Source: RGIG9041 sp045593905
GTDB lineage: Bacteria > Bacillota > Clostridia > Oscillospirales > QAKW01
Assembly: GCA_045593905.1 (NCBI GenBank)
Contig: JAZNXL010000015.1
Span: 1 to 64,000, forward strand
Length of the DNA: 64,000 nucleotides
Direction of reading: 5' to 3'
Shown: piece by piece, positions 42,840 through 51,056 of the stretch
How positions within the stretch are numbered: the stretch's first letter is position 1
Layout of the letters: each line of letters starts with the position of its first letter
Position numbers and translations under genes: made by a program
Notes under the pieces: generated by a model
Told to the model about the DNA's origin: nothing
What the model saw: only the letters and a program-made list of their open reading frames with translations
Databases searched by the model: none

Positions 42840-43850
42840 TTAAAAACCGTTGGGGTTGTTCTTTTGCCATCTCCAAATGTCTTCGCACATTTCGTCAATG
42901 CCGCGCTCTGCTACAAAGCCAAGCTCTTTTTGTGCTTTTTCGGGGTTAGCATAAATTGAAGCAAGGTCACCGGGGCGTCTTTCAACAAACTCGTAGGGGA
43001 TAGTAACGCCGCTTGCCTTTTCAAACGCTTTTACAAGGTCTAAAACGCTGTAGCCGTTACCTGTACCAAGATTGTAAACAAACACTCCTGTTTTACCTTC
43101 TGCGTGCTCAAGAGCCTTAATGTGACCAATAGCCAGGTCAATAACGTGAATAAAGTCACGAACACCTGTGCCGTCGGGTGTATCATAATCGTTACCAAAC
43201 ACGCGGAGTTTTTCGAGCTTGCCAACTGCAACCTGTGAAATGTAAGGTGCAATGTTGTTAGGAATACCCTGCGGGTTTTCACCTATAAGACCGCTCTTGT
43301 GAGCGCCAACGGGGTTAAAGTATCTTAAAAGTGTAATAGTCCAGTCGCTGTTTGCTTTTTGAAGGTCGGTAAGCATAATCTCTTGAAAAAGCTTTGATGT
43401 ACCGTAGGGGTTGGTTGTGTTGCCAATAGGGAAGTCCTCTCTAACAGGCACTTCTTTAGGCTCGCCGTAAACGGTTGCCGATGACGAGAACACAATGTTT
43501 TTAACGTTGTGCTTTTCCATAACGTCAATAAGATTAAGTGTGCCTACAAGGTTGTTTGTATAATAAAACATTGGCATTTGTGTGCTTTCGCCAACAGCTT
43601 TTAAGCCTGCAAAGTGAATTACTGCATCAATCTCGTTTTCGTCAAAGATTTTGTTAAGTGCGTCTTTGTCGAGCATATCTGCCTCGTAAAACTTAAAGTC
43701 TTTGCCTGTAATTTTTTTAACTCTGTTTAAGCTTTCGGGCTTTGAGTTATAAAAGTTATCAAACGCAATTACCTCGTGGCCTCTTGTTAAAAGCTCCACC
43801 ATTGTGTGTGAACCAATATAACCTGCACCGCCTGTTACTAATACTTTCAT
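42840..43850 (-). CDS. galE: UDP-glucose 4-epimerase
   Basis: A 336-residue short-chain dehydrogenase-type enzyme interconverting UDP-glucose and UDP-galactose (and possibly the N-acetyl forms). NAD binding: VTGGAGYIGSH at the N-terminus. The catalytic triad is Ser-Ser-Ala-Thr near 123 and Tyr-x-x-x-Lys in NPYGTSK (near 147-151). RYFNPVGAHKSG and the C-terminal RRPGDLASIYANPEKA are typical of GalE. An AAAGGAT site precedes the ATG. It supplies precursors for surface glycans. Confidence 0.96.
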   Translation of the reverse strand: MKVLVTGGAGYIGSHTMVELLTRGHEVIAFDNFYNSKPESLNRVKKITGKDFKFYEADMLDKDALNKIFDENEIDAVIHFAGLKAVGESTQMPMFYYTNNLVGTLNLIDVMEKHNVKNIVFSSSATVYGEPKEVPVREDFPIGNTTNPYGTSKLFQEIMLTDLQKANSDWTITLLRYFNPVGAHKSGLIGENPQGIPNNIAPYISQVAVGKLEKLRVFGNDYDTPDGTGVRDFIHVIDLAIGHIKALEHAEGKTGVFVYNLGTGNGYSVLDLVKAFEKASGVTIPYEFVERRPGDLASIYANPEKAQKELGFVAERGIDEMCEDIWRWQKNNPNGF

Positions 43851-43863
43851 ATTATATATCCTT

Positions 43864-44949
43864 TCAAATTAAAAATTCATCAATGTCTGACAGCATAACC
43901 TTAACAATAGAGAACTGTTCGTTTAAGTCGTAGCAATGGTTTGGTGCAAACAGTACCCTGTCACGAACGGGAGATTCGGGCAGCGTTATTACAAACGCAA
44001 AGCCGCCTTCGTTATGCCGTGTGAATTTAACGCTTCCGCCGCAGTCGGCAGTCAGCTTTTTAACAACCTCAATCGACATATCGGTCGAGTTGCTAAGCAT
44101 ATTACTTTTACTGCCCGAGGCGTAAACATCTTTAAAGCTACGCACACCGCCTTGTGCCGACGAAACTATAATAATGTTTGAACCGTTTGAGTTAAATGCG
44201 TTAATTGTTATTTTGGCTTTTCCAAGACCTAAACACAGTAACGCCGAAACAACATTACAAACAATTAAATCGAGTGCCTGATACGAAACTCGCGATACAA
44301 GCACACCCGCAACATTAATTGCAAACTGTATTTTGTTTTCACCAATATGTCGTGTGATAACACTGGTAATTCGCTCAAGGTAAGAACCAAGCTCTACAAC
44401 ATACTTTGACGGCTCTTGTAATTTGCTTGTTGCCATAGCCTCAATGTTATAAAACTGCTTTCTTATTGTAAAAATGTTATTAATTATTTGCTTTGATAAG
44501 TCACTATGCTCATTTTCGAGCTTGCTCACAATATTTGCAATATCGGTAGTGCTTTTAACAATTGCACTTGATGCTGCATCAACGCATACCTCTATTCCGT
44601 ATTTTTGCACCCGGTCAAGCTCACTTTTGTAGGTGGGCAAAAGTGTTATAACGTAATAATATATTTTTTCAAGAAAAACCGGCGTTACGGTTGCTTTTAT
44701 CGGCAGTTTGTTAAGCTCGCTTATGTACTCAAATGTAAAATACTTTTTAGCGCCTACCGTCTCTTTAATTTTATTAAGCTCTGACAGTGAAAACAAGCAA
44801 GAAAGATGCGTGTTTGCATCGCTCACGCCAAGTAGCTTTTGCGCGCCGTCGGTTGCGTACACCAAATTCAGCTTGTCGTCAAAGCAAACTACAGCGTCGC
44901 TGCAGTCAGCATATATGTTTTTAAAATAGGTATAAATGCTTTCTCTCAT
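43864..44949 (-). CDS. PAS plus degenerate histidine-kinase-like ATPase protein
   Basis: A 361-residue cytosolic protein, 13 bases before galE. Residues about 10-115 look like a PAS fold (ADCSDAVVCFDDKLNLVYATDGAQKLLGV). A helical part follows where a kinase dimerisation domain would be (SKQIINNIFTIRKQFYNIEAMA), but it has no phospho-acceptor histidine. The C-terminal HATPase-like region keeps an N-box-like LIVCNVVSALL, while the G1 motif lacks its aspartate (VSSAQGGVR). Phosphotransfer is therefore unlikely; it may be a sensor or scaffold. There is no response regulator nearby and no membrane segment. Confidence 0.6.
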   Translation of the reverse strand: MRESIYTYFKNIYADCSDAVVCFDDKLNLVYATDGAQKLLGVSDANTHLSCLFSLSELNKIKETVGAKKYFTFEYISELNKLPIKATVTPVFLEKIYYYVITLLPTYKSELDRVQKYGIEVCVDAASSAIVKSTTDIANIVSKLENEHSDLSKQIINNIFTIRKQFYNIEAMATSKLQEPSKYVVELGSYLERITSVITRHIGENKIQFAINVAGVLVSRVSYQALDLIVCNVVSALLCLGLGKAKITINAFNSNGSNIIIVSSAQGGVRSFKDVYASGSKSNMLSNSTDMSIEVVKKLTADCGGSVKFTRHNEGGFAFVITLPESPVRDRVLFAPNHCYDLNEQFSIVKVMLSDIDEFLI

Positions 44950-44990
44950 AAAAACATTATATTATATATGTATATTTTTGTAAAGTTAAT

Positions 44991-45617
44991 TTATTGCAAA
45001 TATTTAACAATATCGGTAATACCGTCAACAACGTCAAAGCCTGTTTTTTCAAGCCTTTGTCGGCTCATATGCCCGCAGCCTACAAGCACACAGTTTGCAC
45101 CGATTGCTTTTGCAAGCTCGGCATCGCTTTTAAGGTCGCCAACGCATAATACATTGCAAGGCTCAACGCCTTCTTCTTTTAATATTTCGAGCGCGTTTGC
45201 AGTTTTAGAGCCAACATACCTGTCGGGCATACCCTGTATAATGTAAAACAGGTCTTTTATTCCGTAGTCGGTTACCTCTTCAATAAGATACTCGTGATAA
45301 AGCGACGAAAGCAAAATGCTTTTAATGCCTTTTTTGTTAGCCGCTTCAATAACGTCACGCACGCCTTCAAAAATTGAAATAAGGTGCGAATTGTTTAAAA
45401 GCCCCTCTCTATACTCAATCGAAAGCTTTGAAACGTCGTCACAAATACCTACCGTTTTGTAGTAGTTGAGTATAGGCATATCAATATCGTTTTTGTATGC
45501 GTTAATGTCGGTATGCGAAAGCCCGCGGTTATCAAGCATAAAATTAACCGCCTCAACCGATGCCAAAACATCGTTTACAACAGTTCCGTTATAGTCCCAA
45601 ATAATGTGTGTTATCAT
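44991..45617 (-). CDS. HAD family hydrolase
   Basis: A 208-residue cytosolic protein of the HAD phosphatase group. Motif I is WDYNGTVVND, in which Asn takes the place of the second aspartate; this variant occurs in a recognised subgroup with DxNGT. A cap of about 65 residues follows, then motif II (ILLSSL), and motifs III/IV (KTANALEILKEEGVEPCNVLCVGDLKSDAELAKAIG, about residues 145-180). The ATG at 45617 with an AAGGCGGT site is preferred over an in-frame start at 45653. The substrate is unknown; phosphoglycolate or sugar phosphate are possible. Confidence 0.85.
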   Translation of the reverse strand: MITHIIWDYNGTVVNDVLASVEAVNFMLDNRGLSHTDINAYKNDIDMPILNYYKTVGICDDVSKLSIEYREGLLNNSHLISIFEGVRDVIEAANKKGIKSILLSSLYHEYLIEEVTDYGIKDLFYIIQGMPDRYVGSKTANALEILKEEGVEPCNVLCVGDLKSDAELAKAIGANCVLVGCGHMSRQRLEKTGFDVVDGITDIVKYLQ

Positions 45618-45633
45618 TTTTACCGCCTTGTAA

Positions 45634-45666
45634 GAAAAAAAGCCATCGAACAAAAGTTCGGTGGCT
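45634..45666 (-). terminator. Terminator of rpmE
   Basis: AGCCATCGAAC (45641-45651) pairs with GTTCGGTGGCT (45656-45666), with one G-T pair and an AAAA loop. On the minus strand it is followed by TTTTTTT. Confidence 0.88.
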
Positions 45667-45676
45667 AAATTTTTGA

Positions 45677-45877
45677 TTAGTCAAGATTGTATCTTTTCTT
45701 AAATTTGTCGACACGGCCGCCGGAATCTACCAGCTTTTGTCTACCAGTAAAGAAGGGGTGGCATTTTGAACAGATTTCAACTTTAATCTCTTTTTTTGTG
45801 CTTCTTGTTTCAAATGTTTCGCCGCATGCACATTTAACTACTGCTGTATCGTAATTGGGATGGAGACCCTCTTTCAT
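45677..45877 (-). CDS. rpmE: 50S ribosomal protein L31, zinc-binding type
   Basis: A 66-residue protein. Four cysteines (CACG at 16-18 and CSKC at 36-39) mark the zinc-containing form that can be exchanged under zinc limitation. The start MKEGLHPNYDTAVVKCACG and the FFTGRQKLVDSGGRVDKFKKRY tail are typical. A GAGGTG site precedes the ATG. It is a monocistronic gene with its own terminator. Confidence 0.97.
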   Translation of the reverse strand: MKEGLHPNYDTAVVKCACGETFETRSTKKEIKVEICSKCHPFFTGRQKLVDSGGRVDKFKKRYNLD

Positions 45878-45979
45878 TTTATTTCACCTCTTTTATATTG
45901 TTTCATTAGACCGATTTATTGTAGCACAATCATTTAATAATTGCAAGTATTTTTTTAATATTTATAAAATTTTTTGCTT

Positions 45980-47149
45980 TTATACCGCATCGGTTGACAT
46001 CTCGGGCTCAATATCGGTTATCTTTGCATCAAATTTAATTAATGTTTGTTCGTCTAATAATATATTGCGGTTGTTATCAATAACCGCTATACCGCCGTCA
46101 AAAAGCTCAAAGTCATAAACGTTTTCATAAGCCTTTTTCGGTGTGGTTATTACTTGCTTACCATCGCCCCATACATAAAGCTCACCGCTATTGGTAAGCG
46201 CGGCACAGGTGTTGTTGTAAACATCTATTTTTTTAACGCCTTTTAAAATTGAAATAAGCCCTGCCTTGTTGCTGCCGCCGTTGCCAAGCTGACCCAGCTC
46301 GTTGTCACCTGCGGTATAAAGCTCGCCGTTTACGGCAAGCACCAGTGAAAAATAGTTTCCAAGGCGTATATCTTTAACGCCCTGCATTATTTTTGTAAAC
46401 TCGGTTGATGCTATTGTTGTTTTTGTTCCGTACTGTGAGCAGGAGTTGTCACCAACTGCAAACAAGGTGTTGTACTTGTCAATAACCATTGAGTGTGTAT
46501 CTGAAATGTCACAGCCCAAAATATCGGTTGCTACCAAAACAGGCTCGTACTTGTTTTTTGTGGTGGTATCGCCAAGCTGACCGTATTCGTTAAAGCCGAG
46601 TGCATAAAGCTCTCCCGCGTTTGTTATATACATAAGCGAGTTGTCGGTAAGCGAAAAGCTTGTAACGTTTTTTGCAACAACCGTATTATTATACTCGTGC
46701 CTTTCACTCTCAAACTCAGAGTATTTAAAGTGCCCGTTTAATACAAGCTCGCCTTTTGTATTAAGCTCGGCAGTTATTGTTTTTTTGCCGTCAAAGTGTA
46801 AAATGCTGTTTTTTTGCGTGGTAGCAACACCGTCTTTAACTAAAAACAGGTCGCCTTTGCCGTTTTTAAAATAAATTTCGTCTACGTTTGTAAATAGTGT
46901 GTCAGGGGCATACCCGCTGTCATTCGATTGAGTGTATTTTGCAACAGGGTCATAAGCGTTTAGCTTGTTAAAAAGCTTTATGTTGTTTTGCTTTAAAAAT
47001 ATAACCACCAAAACAACCGCCACCGCTGTAAACAGTACAGACATTGCCGCTATAAGCTTAGCCGGTTTTTTGGCTTTGTTTTTTAAAGTGTATGCTATTA
47101 AAAACAAAAGCGCTAATATAAACGATGTTATTGCAAGTGCTATTAACAT
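45980..47149 (-). CDS. Membrane-anchored RCC1-repeat protein A
   Basis: A 389-residue protein with two N-terminal membrane helices (about 2-22 and 33-52) and a beta-propeller of RCC1 type (LYALGFNEYGQLGD, LFAVGDNSCSQYGT, LYTAGDNELGQLGN, LYVWGDGK). The repeats lie outside or inside depending on topology; two helices with a short loop place them on the same side as the N-terminus. A GGAGAG site precedes the ATG. It is a paralog of the protein at 47437, from which it is separated only by a small inserted element. The function is unknown; such propellers mediate protein contacts. Confidence 0.75.
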   Translation of the reverse strand: MLIALAITSFILALLFLIAYTLKNKAKKPAKLIAAMSVLFTAVAVVLVVIFLKQNNIKLFNKLNAYDPVAKYTQSNDSGYAPDTLFTNVDEIYFKNGKGDLFLVKDGVATTQKNSILHFDGKKTITAELNTKGELVLNGHFKYSEFESERHEYNNTVVAKNVTSFSLTDNSLMYITNAGELYALGFNEYGQLGDTTTKNKYEPVLVATDILGCDISDTHSMVIDKYNTLFAVGDNSCSQYGTKTTIASTEFTKIMQGVKDIRLGNYFSLVLAVNGELYTAGDNELGQLGNGGSNKAGLISILKGVKKIDVYNNTCAALTNSGELYVWGDGKQVITTPKKAYENVYDFELFDGGIAVIDNNRNILLDEQTLIKFDAKITDIEPEMSTDAV

Positions 47150-47165
47150 TTTGCTCTCCTTGTTT

Positions 47166-47444
47166 TAGGTTAAAAGGACGAATCCTAACCTGTTTTAAAA
47201 AGGCGGATTTTCACTTTTACTTTGTTAAAATACTCGCCAATACACAAAGTATTGGCTGTGTTTTGTGCCTTGTAAAATCAAAAATTCGCTCTTTTTAAAA
47301 TCTACGACCTCATAATCTGGCAGATTTCGAGGGATTTTTGATTTATTCAGGCGCAGGCAGGCTGTCGCCTTCCAAGAATGAATAGGTTAAAAAGCACCGA
47401 AATATGCCGATTAGAGGCAGGTTTCGATTCGTCCTTTTAACCTA
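47166..47444. mobile_element. Mariner-type MITE (about 275 bases) with perfect terminal inverted repeats
   Basis: TAGGTTAAAAGGACGAATC at 47166-47184 is matched by its perfect reverse complement at 47426-47444. Reading the outer TA on each side as a duplicated target, the element is 47168-47442 with 17-base inverted ends. This is the signature of Tc1/mariner/IS630-family MITEs. It has no coding frame. The left part of the interior contains further short inverted repeats (such as CCAATAC/GTATTGG at 47235-47256). The right end supplies the stop codon of the upstream RCC1 gene. Confidence 0.85.
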
Positions 47445-48702
47445 ATGCAACAAACTTTGAAAACTTGCTTGTTGAACCCGAAAGTCCCAACTGCCCGCAG
47501 TTGTTGTAACCGCTTGCTAAAATGTCACCGTCGGTTGTTTTAATAACAGTGTGCAGTCCGCTTGTGCTTGCCCACTCTACCTGATTTTTAACAAGCTTAG
47601 GCTCGTTTAAAAACGTACCTTTTGTGCCAAGCTGACCGACCCTGTTGTTAAACAGTCCGTAAAGCTCGCCCGCTTCGGTAATATAAAGCGCGCTGCTTTT
47701 TGCAGCGGTAATACTTGTTACCCCTTCGGCAACCTTTGTAAACTCTTCGCCACCTTTTCTTATAATGTTAACGGTGTTATCGTTTGTAAGCACCATAATA
47801 AATCTGTCGCCTGCGGCAATTTGCTTTACATTGGTCGCAATTTTTTCAGGCTCGGTAATTATCGGCTCGCCTGCAAAAATGTTTTCGCCAAAGGCATAAA
47901 CCTCGCCCGATTTGTTAAGCGCTACCGTAAAGGTGGTTTCGCATACAACCTGTTTTATATTGCTTAAAACATGCACGGGCTGGTCAAATGTAAGATTATC
48001 GCTTGTTTCAATTTGATAGTGAGCATTGTTGCCGTACATATAAAGCTTGTTGTTGGTCTTAATAAACGCAACAGTATCTTCCGATACGCTAAAGTCAACA
48101 ACACTGTCGCTTATTTCAACAAGCTCGTTGTCAGTCGATTGGTATAATACTCCGTCAGTATCAAGCACAAACACCGCGCTGTCGTTTGAAAGCACCTTTT
48201 TTGCCTTTTGCTCAATTTTTTCTACAAACTGATGCCCAAAGCTGTAAACAGTTCCGTCTTTGCCAATTGCATAACTGCTTTCGGCACCGGTGTACACCAT
48301 CTCAACCTCGCCGTCAATTTCTTTTGGCTGACTTGTGTTGAGGTTTTGCTTTGAAATTTCGGTTTCGTATTTGTGGTTTTTAATTAAAACAGGTATGTTT
48401 TCGTATAAAACCAAGGCAACAATTACCACAGCGCCCATAACACCAATTGTTATTGAGGTCTTTTTAGAAAGCGGCGGTAGTTTTGCAAAAAAATACTTAA
48501 CAGGGTTTGTGTCAACCTCATCGTCTCGCTTTGAGGGTAGGTAGCTTACAAAAACCAGTCCTAACACACCAAACAAAAGCCCTGCAATTCCCCAAAACTT
48601 TGAGCGCATTTTAAGTTGTGCAAGTCTTGCGGTAAAAAATGTGCAAAACGCAATGATTAAAAATAATATTAAAACTAACGCTATAATTAAACCTGCGTAC
48701 AT
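47437..48702 (-). CDS. Membrane-anchored RCC1-repeat protein B
   Basis: A 421-residue protein with three N-terminal hydrophobic segments (about 4-27, 37-57 and 85-105) followed by RCC1-like repeats (VYSFGHQFVE, LYMYGNNAHYQIET, VYAFGENIF, LYGLFNNRVGQLGTKG, ILASGYNNCGQLGL). It is paralogous to the protein at 45980. Its last three residues and stop codon are provided by the inverted repeat of the MITE, so the original C-terminus may have been slightly different. An AAGGAG site precedes the ATG. The function is unknown. Confidence 0.75.
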   Translation of the reverse strand: MYAGLIIALVLILFLIIAFCTFFTARLAQLKMRSKFWGIAGLLFGVLGLVFVSYLPSKRDDEVDTNPVKYFFAKLPPLSKKTSITIGVMGAVVIVALVLYENIPVLIKNHKYETEISKQNLNTSQPKEIDGEVEMVYTGAESSYAIGKDGTVYSFGHQFVEKIEQKAKKVLSNDSAVFVLDTDGVLYQSTDNELVEISDSVVDFSVSEDTVAFIKTNNKLYMYGNNAHYQIETSDNLTFDQPVHVLSNIKQVVCETTFTVALNKSGEVYAFGENIFAGEPIITEPEKIATNVKQIAAGDRFIMVLTNDNTVNIIRKGGEEFTKVAEGVTSITAAKSSALYITEAGELYGLFNNRVGQLGTKGTFLNEPKLVKNQVEWASTSGLHTVIKTTDGDILASGYNNCGQLGLSGSTSKFSKFVALG

Positions 48703-48836
48703 ATAAAAAGCAATACTCTCCTTATTTTAATACACCTATAATAATAGAAAAAGGATATTTTTACAAGTCTTTTTTAGTCCTTTGCGTGATTATTTAACCC
48801 AAAATGCGTAAAAACTATCTAAAAAGGACTGATAAA

Positions 48837-50006
48837 ATGAAAAAAATCGTTGCAATTTTACTTGCGCTTTCGTTTTGCTTTGGAATTATTATTGGCTTTG
48901 CACCGAGCGAATACTCTTTTTTTAGCACCGATGCAATAACAAGTAATAACTTTTTATACAAACTCGATATAGGCTCAACGCAAACTCTTTCGACCGGTAA
49001 AACACTGCCGCAGGGTAAGTATAGCGCAAAGGTTAAGCTTTTTGGACTTTTGCCAATAAAAACCGCGCGCATAACTGTGCTTGAGCAAACAAAACTGTCG
49101 CCGCTCGGTGTACCGTTTGGACTAAAACTGTATACCGACGGTGTTATAGTTGTTGATATTACCGACTTTGTTGCAAACGGGAAGGTGTGCAACCCCGCCC
49201 ATGATGCAGGCATACGAGAGGGCGATATAATAGTGACCTATAACGGAGTAAAAATAAAGTCAAACGAACAACTTATTGCCGAGGTTAAAAAGTTTGACGG
49301 CACACCCCAGCAGGCACTTGTCCGCCGTAACAATCTTGAGTTTACCGCCTTTGTAACACCTGTTGCCGATGATAGCGACGGCGTTTACAGAATAGGACTT
49401 TGGGTGCGCGACAGCACCGCAGGCATTGGTATGCTCACTTTTTATAACGAGCGTAATAACACACTTGTTGGCCTTGGGCACTCGGTGTCAGATAGCGATA
49501 CAGGTCAGCTTATGCCTGTGTCAACAGGCGAGCTTGTTCTTGCCGATATTAAAGGCGTTGTAAAAGGAAAAGTCGGCGCGGCAGGTGAGCTTGCAGGCGC
49601 GTTTATAGAAGGTCAGACAATTGGTATTTTAACAAATAACAAGGAATCAGGACTGTCGGCTATTTGTACCACCGAAATATTTAAAAACAAAAACAAATTC
49701 AATATCGCGCTTAAAAAAGATATTAAAACAGGTGTGGCGCAAATAATATGCTGTGTTGACGGCACAACCCCAAAAACCTACGATATAAAAATTACAAAAA
49801 TTAATAATAACCTAAGCGAAACCAAAAATATGATAATCGAGATTACCGACAAAGACCTGCTTAAAAAAACAGGCGGAATTGTAAGAGGAATGAGCGGGTC
49901 GCCTATTATTCAAAACGGCAAACTAATCGGTGCCGTAACCCACGTCCTCGTCGACGACCCCACAAAAGGCTACGGCATCTTTATTGAAAATATGATAACA
50001 GAATAA
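48837..50006 (+). CDS. spoIVB: SpoIVB, stage IV sporulation serine protease
   Basis: A 389-residue S55-family protease. In spore formers it is made in the forespore, crosses into the intermembrane space and cuts SpoIVFA to start sigma-K processing. It has an N-terminal membrane or signal segment (about 3-22), a PDZ domain (about 105-170; AGIREGDIIVTYNGVKIKS), the catalytic His in GLGHSVSD (about 215) and the catalytic Ser in GMSGSP (about 352-357). The ATG at 48837 follows AAGGAC; the longer frame from 48804 is less likely. spo0A, its common neighbour, is not present here. Confidence 0.96.
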   Translation: MKKIVAILLALSFCFGIIIGFAPSEYSFFSTDAITSNNFLYKLDIGSTQTLSTGKTLPQGKYSAKVKLFGLLPIKTARITVLEQTKLSPLGVPFGLKLYTDGVIVVDITDFVANGKVCNPAHDAGIREGDIIVTYNGVKIKSNEQLIAEVKKFDGTPQQALVRRNNLEFTAFVTPVADDSDGVYRIGLWVRDSTAGIGMLTFYNERNNTLVGLGHSVSDSDTGQLMPVSTGELVLADIKGVVKGKVGAAGELAGAFIEGQTIGILTNNKESGLSAICTTEIFKNKNKFNIALKKDIKTGVAQIICCVDGTTPKTYDIKITKINNNLSETKNMIIEITDKDLLKKTGGIVRGMSGSPIIQNGKLIGAVTHVLVDDPTKGYGIFIENMITE

Positions 50007-50030
50007 AAGCAGCCTAAAGGCTGCTTTTTC
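50006..50030. terminator. Two-way terminator after spoIVB
   Basis: AAAGCAGCC pairs with GGCTGCTTT around TAAA, followed by TTC and T-rich sequence. It overlaps the spoIVB stop codon and the end of the convergent AraC gene. Confidence 0.8.
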
Positions 50031-50904
50031 TTATAGGTTTGCTGTGATAAAGAGTAAGCCCGTTTTTTATTTGCCTGTATTCTTTGACGTTTAAGCCAAA
50101 GAACTGTTTGAATTTCTTTCTGAAATAGCTTTCATCGCAAAAACCGCATAGCTCTGCAACCTTTGCGGTGGGGATATTTTGGTCAAGCAATAGCTTTTCG
50201 GCTTGCTTCATTCGTATATTAAGTACTTGCTCTGAAAAATTGATACCTACCGTTTCCTTATATATGGTTGATAAATAAATCGGCGATATATTTAATTCTG
50301 CAGCGACGGATGAAAGTGTTATTTTTTCGTTATATTTCGAAGAAATAATGTAATCAATTTTTTTGATGTAATAATTGGTATTGTTGTTTTTGACATCGAA
50401 TTGATTTCTTGTGATTTCATCGACCTTGTGTAACAATTCAAAAAATGCAGCCGTCAAAGCAATCTTTTGATTTTCTAAATTCCCCGAAGATAATTTAATA
50501 ATTTTATGCAGTGATTTTGTCAGTTCGAGTTCATAATAAATAGGTAAATCTTGTAAAAAAGCAGGCAAAATGAGGTTTTTTTCATCGTAAAGGTCCCCAT
50601 CGGTAATTTCACAGGTCTCATATTTAAAATCACTCAACCTGACAGCAACCGATACGATTGTTATTGATTTTCCCGATTCACAGAAGCCTTCGCGCTTTTC
50701 ATTTGCCATAATGCAGGATAACGAACTGTTTTTAAGTGTATAACTATTGTTATTAATCGTTATGGTTTTTTCACCGAATTTTGAAAATGAAATTTCAAGC
50801 ATATCATGGGTGTTGCGGTTTTTCCACTCATAGTTATCAACCGTCGTTTCACACGCCCACACTATCTTTGGCAAACAGTTTATTTTAATTTTGTAACCAT
50901 ACAT
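50014..50904 (-). CDS. AraC family transcription regulator
   Basis: A 296-residue regulator. The N-terminal ~170 residues form a ligand-sensing region of cupin-like pattern without clear metal residues. The C-terminal AraC DNA-binding domain (about 185-280) has two helix-turn-helix units (ITLSSVAAELNISPIYLSTIYKE and IPTAKVAELCGFCDESYFRKKFKQ). It is transcribed away from the GH28-like gene at 51057, so it very likely controls that gene. The 152-base gap holds inverted repeats that may be its operators. Confidence 0.9.
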   Translation of the reverse strand: MYGYKIKINCLPKIVWACETTVDNYEWKNRNTHDMLEISFSKFGEKTITINNNSYTLKNSSLSCIMANEKREGFCESGKSITIVSVAVRLSDFKYETCEITDGDLYDEKNLILPAFLQDLPIYYELELTKSLHKIIKLSSGNLENQKIALTAAFFELLHKVDEITRNQFDVKNNNTNYYIKKIDYIISSKYNEKITLSSVAAELNISPIYLSTIYKETVGINFSEQVLNIRMKQAEKLLLDQNIPTAKVAELCGFCDESYFRKKFKQFFGLNVKEYRQIKNGLTLYHSKPIRKSSL

Positions 50905-51015
50905 ATTATTTTTCCTTATCGTTTTTATATATTTATTCTAAAGATAAAACACAAAAAAGTCAATAAGAATATACCTATAATATTAAGATAATACATATTA
51001 TACCTTTTGCTTTAA

Positions 51016-51037
51016 GATTACAATGGTAATAGTAATC
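51016..51037. promoter_or_regulatory. Candidate operator upstream of the GH28-like gene
   Basis: GATTAC (51016-51021) faces GTAATC (51032-51037), and the inner ATTAC/GTAAT pair (51017-51021 with 51026-51030) gives a second dyad. It lies 20-40 bases before the start codon, close to where a promoter would be. Binding by the AraC protein is inferred from position only. Confidence 0.35.
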
Positions 51038-51056
51038 TAAAACGAGAGGAAAATGT

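Noticed and set aside
47166..47444. Interpretation of the inverted repeat as a simple terminator or riboswitch
   Set aside because: The arms are 240 bases apart and flanked by TA; no conserved riboswitch pairing was recognised.
48776..48830. AGTCCTTT/AAAGGACT pair that could cover the spoIVB ribosome site
   Set aside because: The arms are about 40 bases apart in A/T-rich sequence; pairing of eight bases over that distance is weak evidence.
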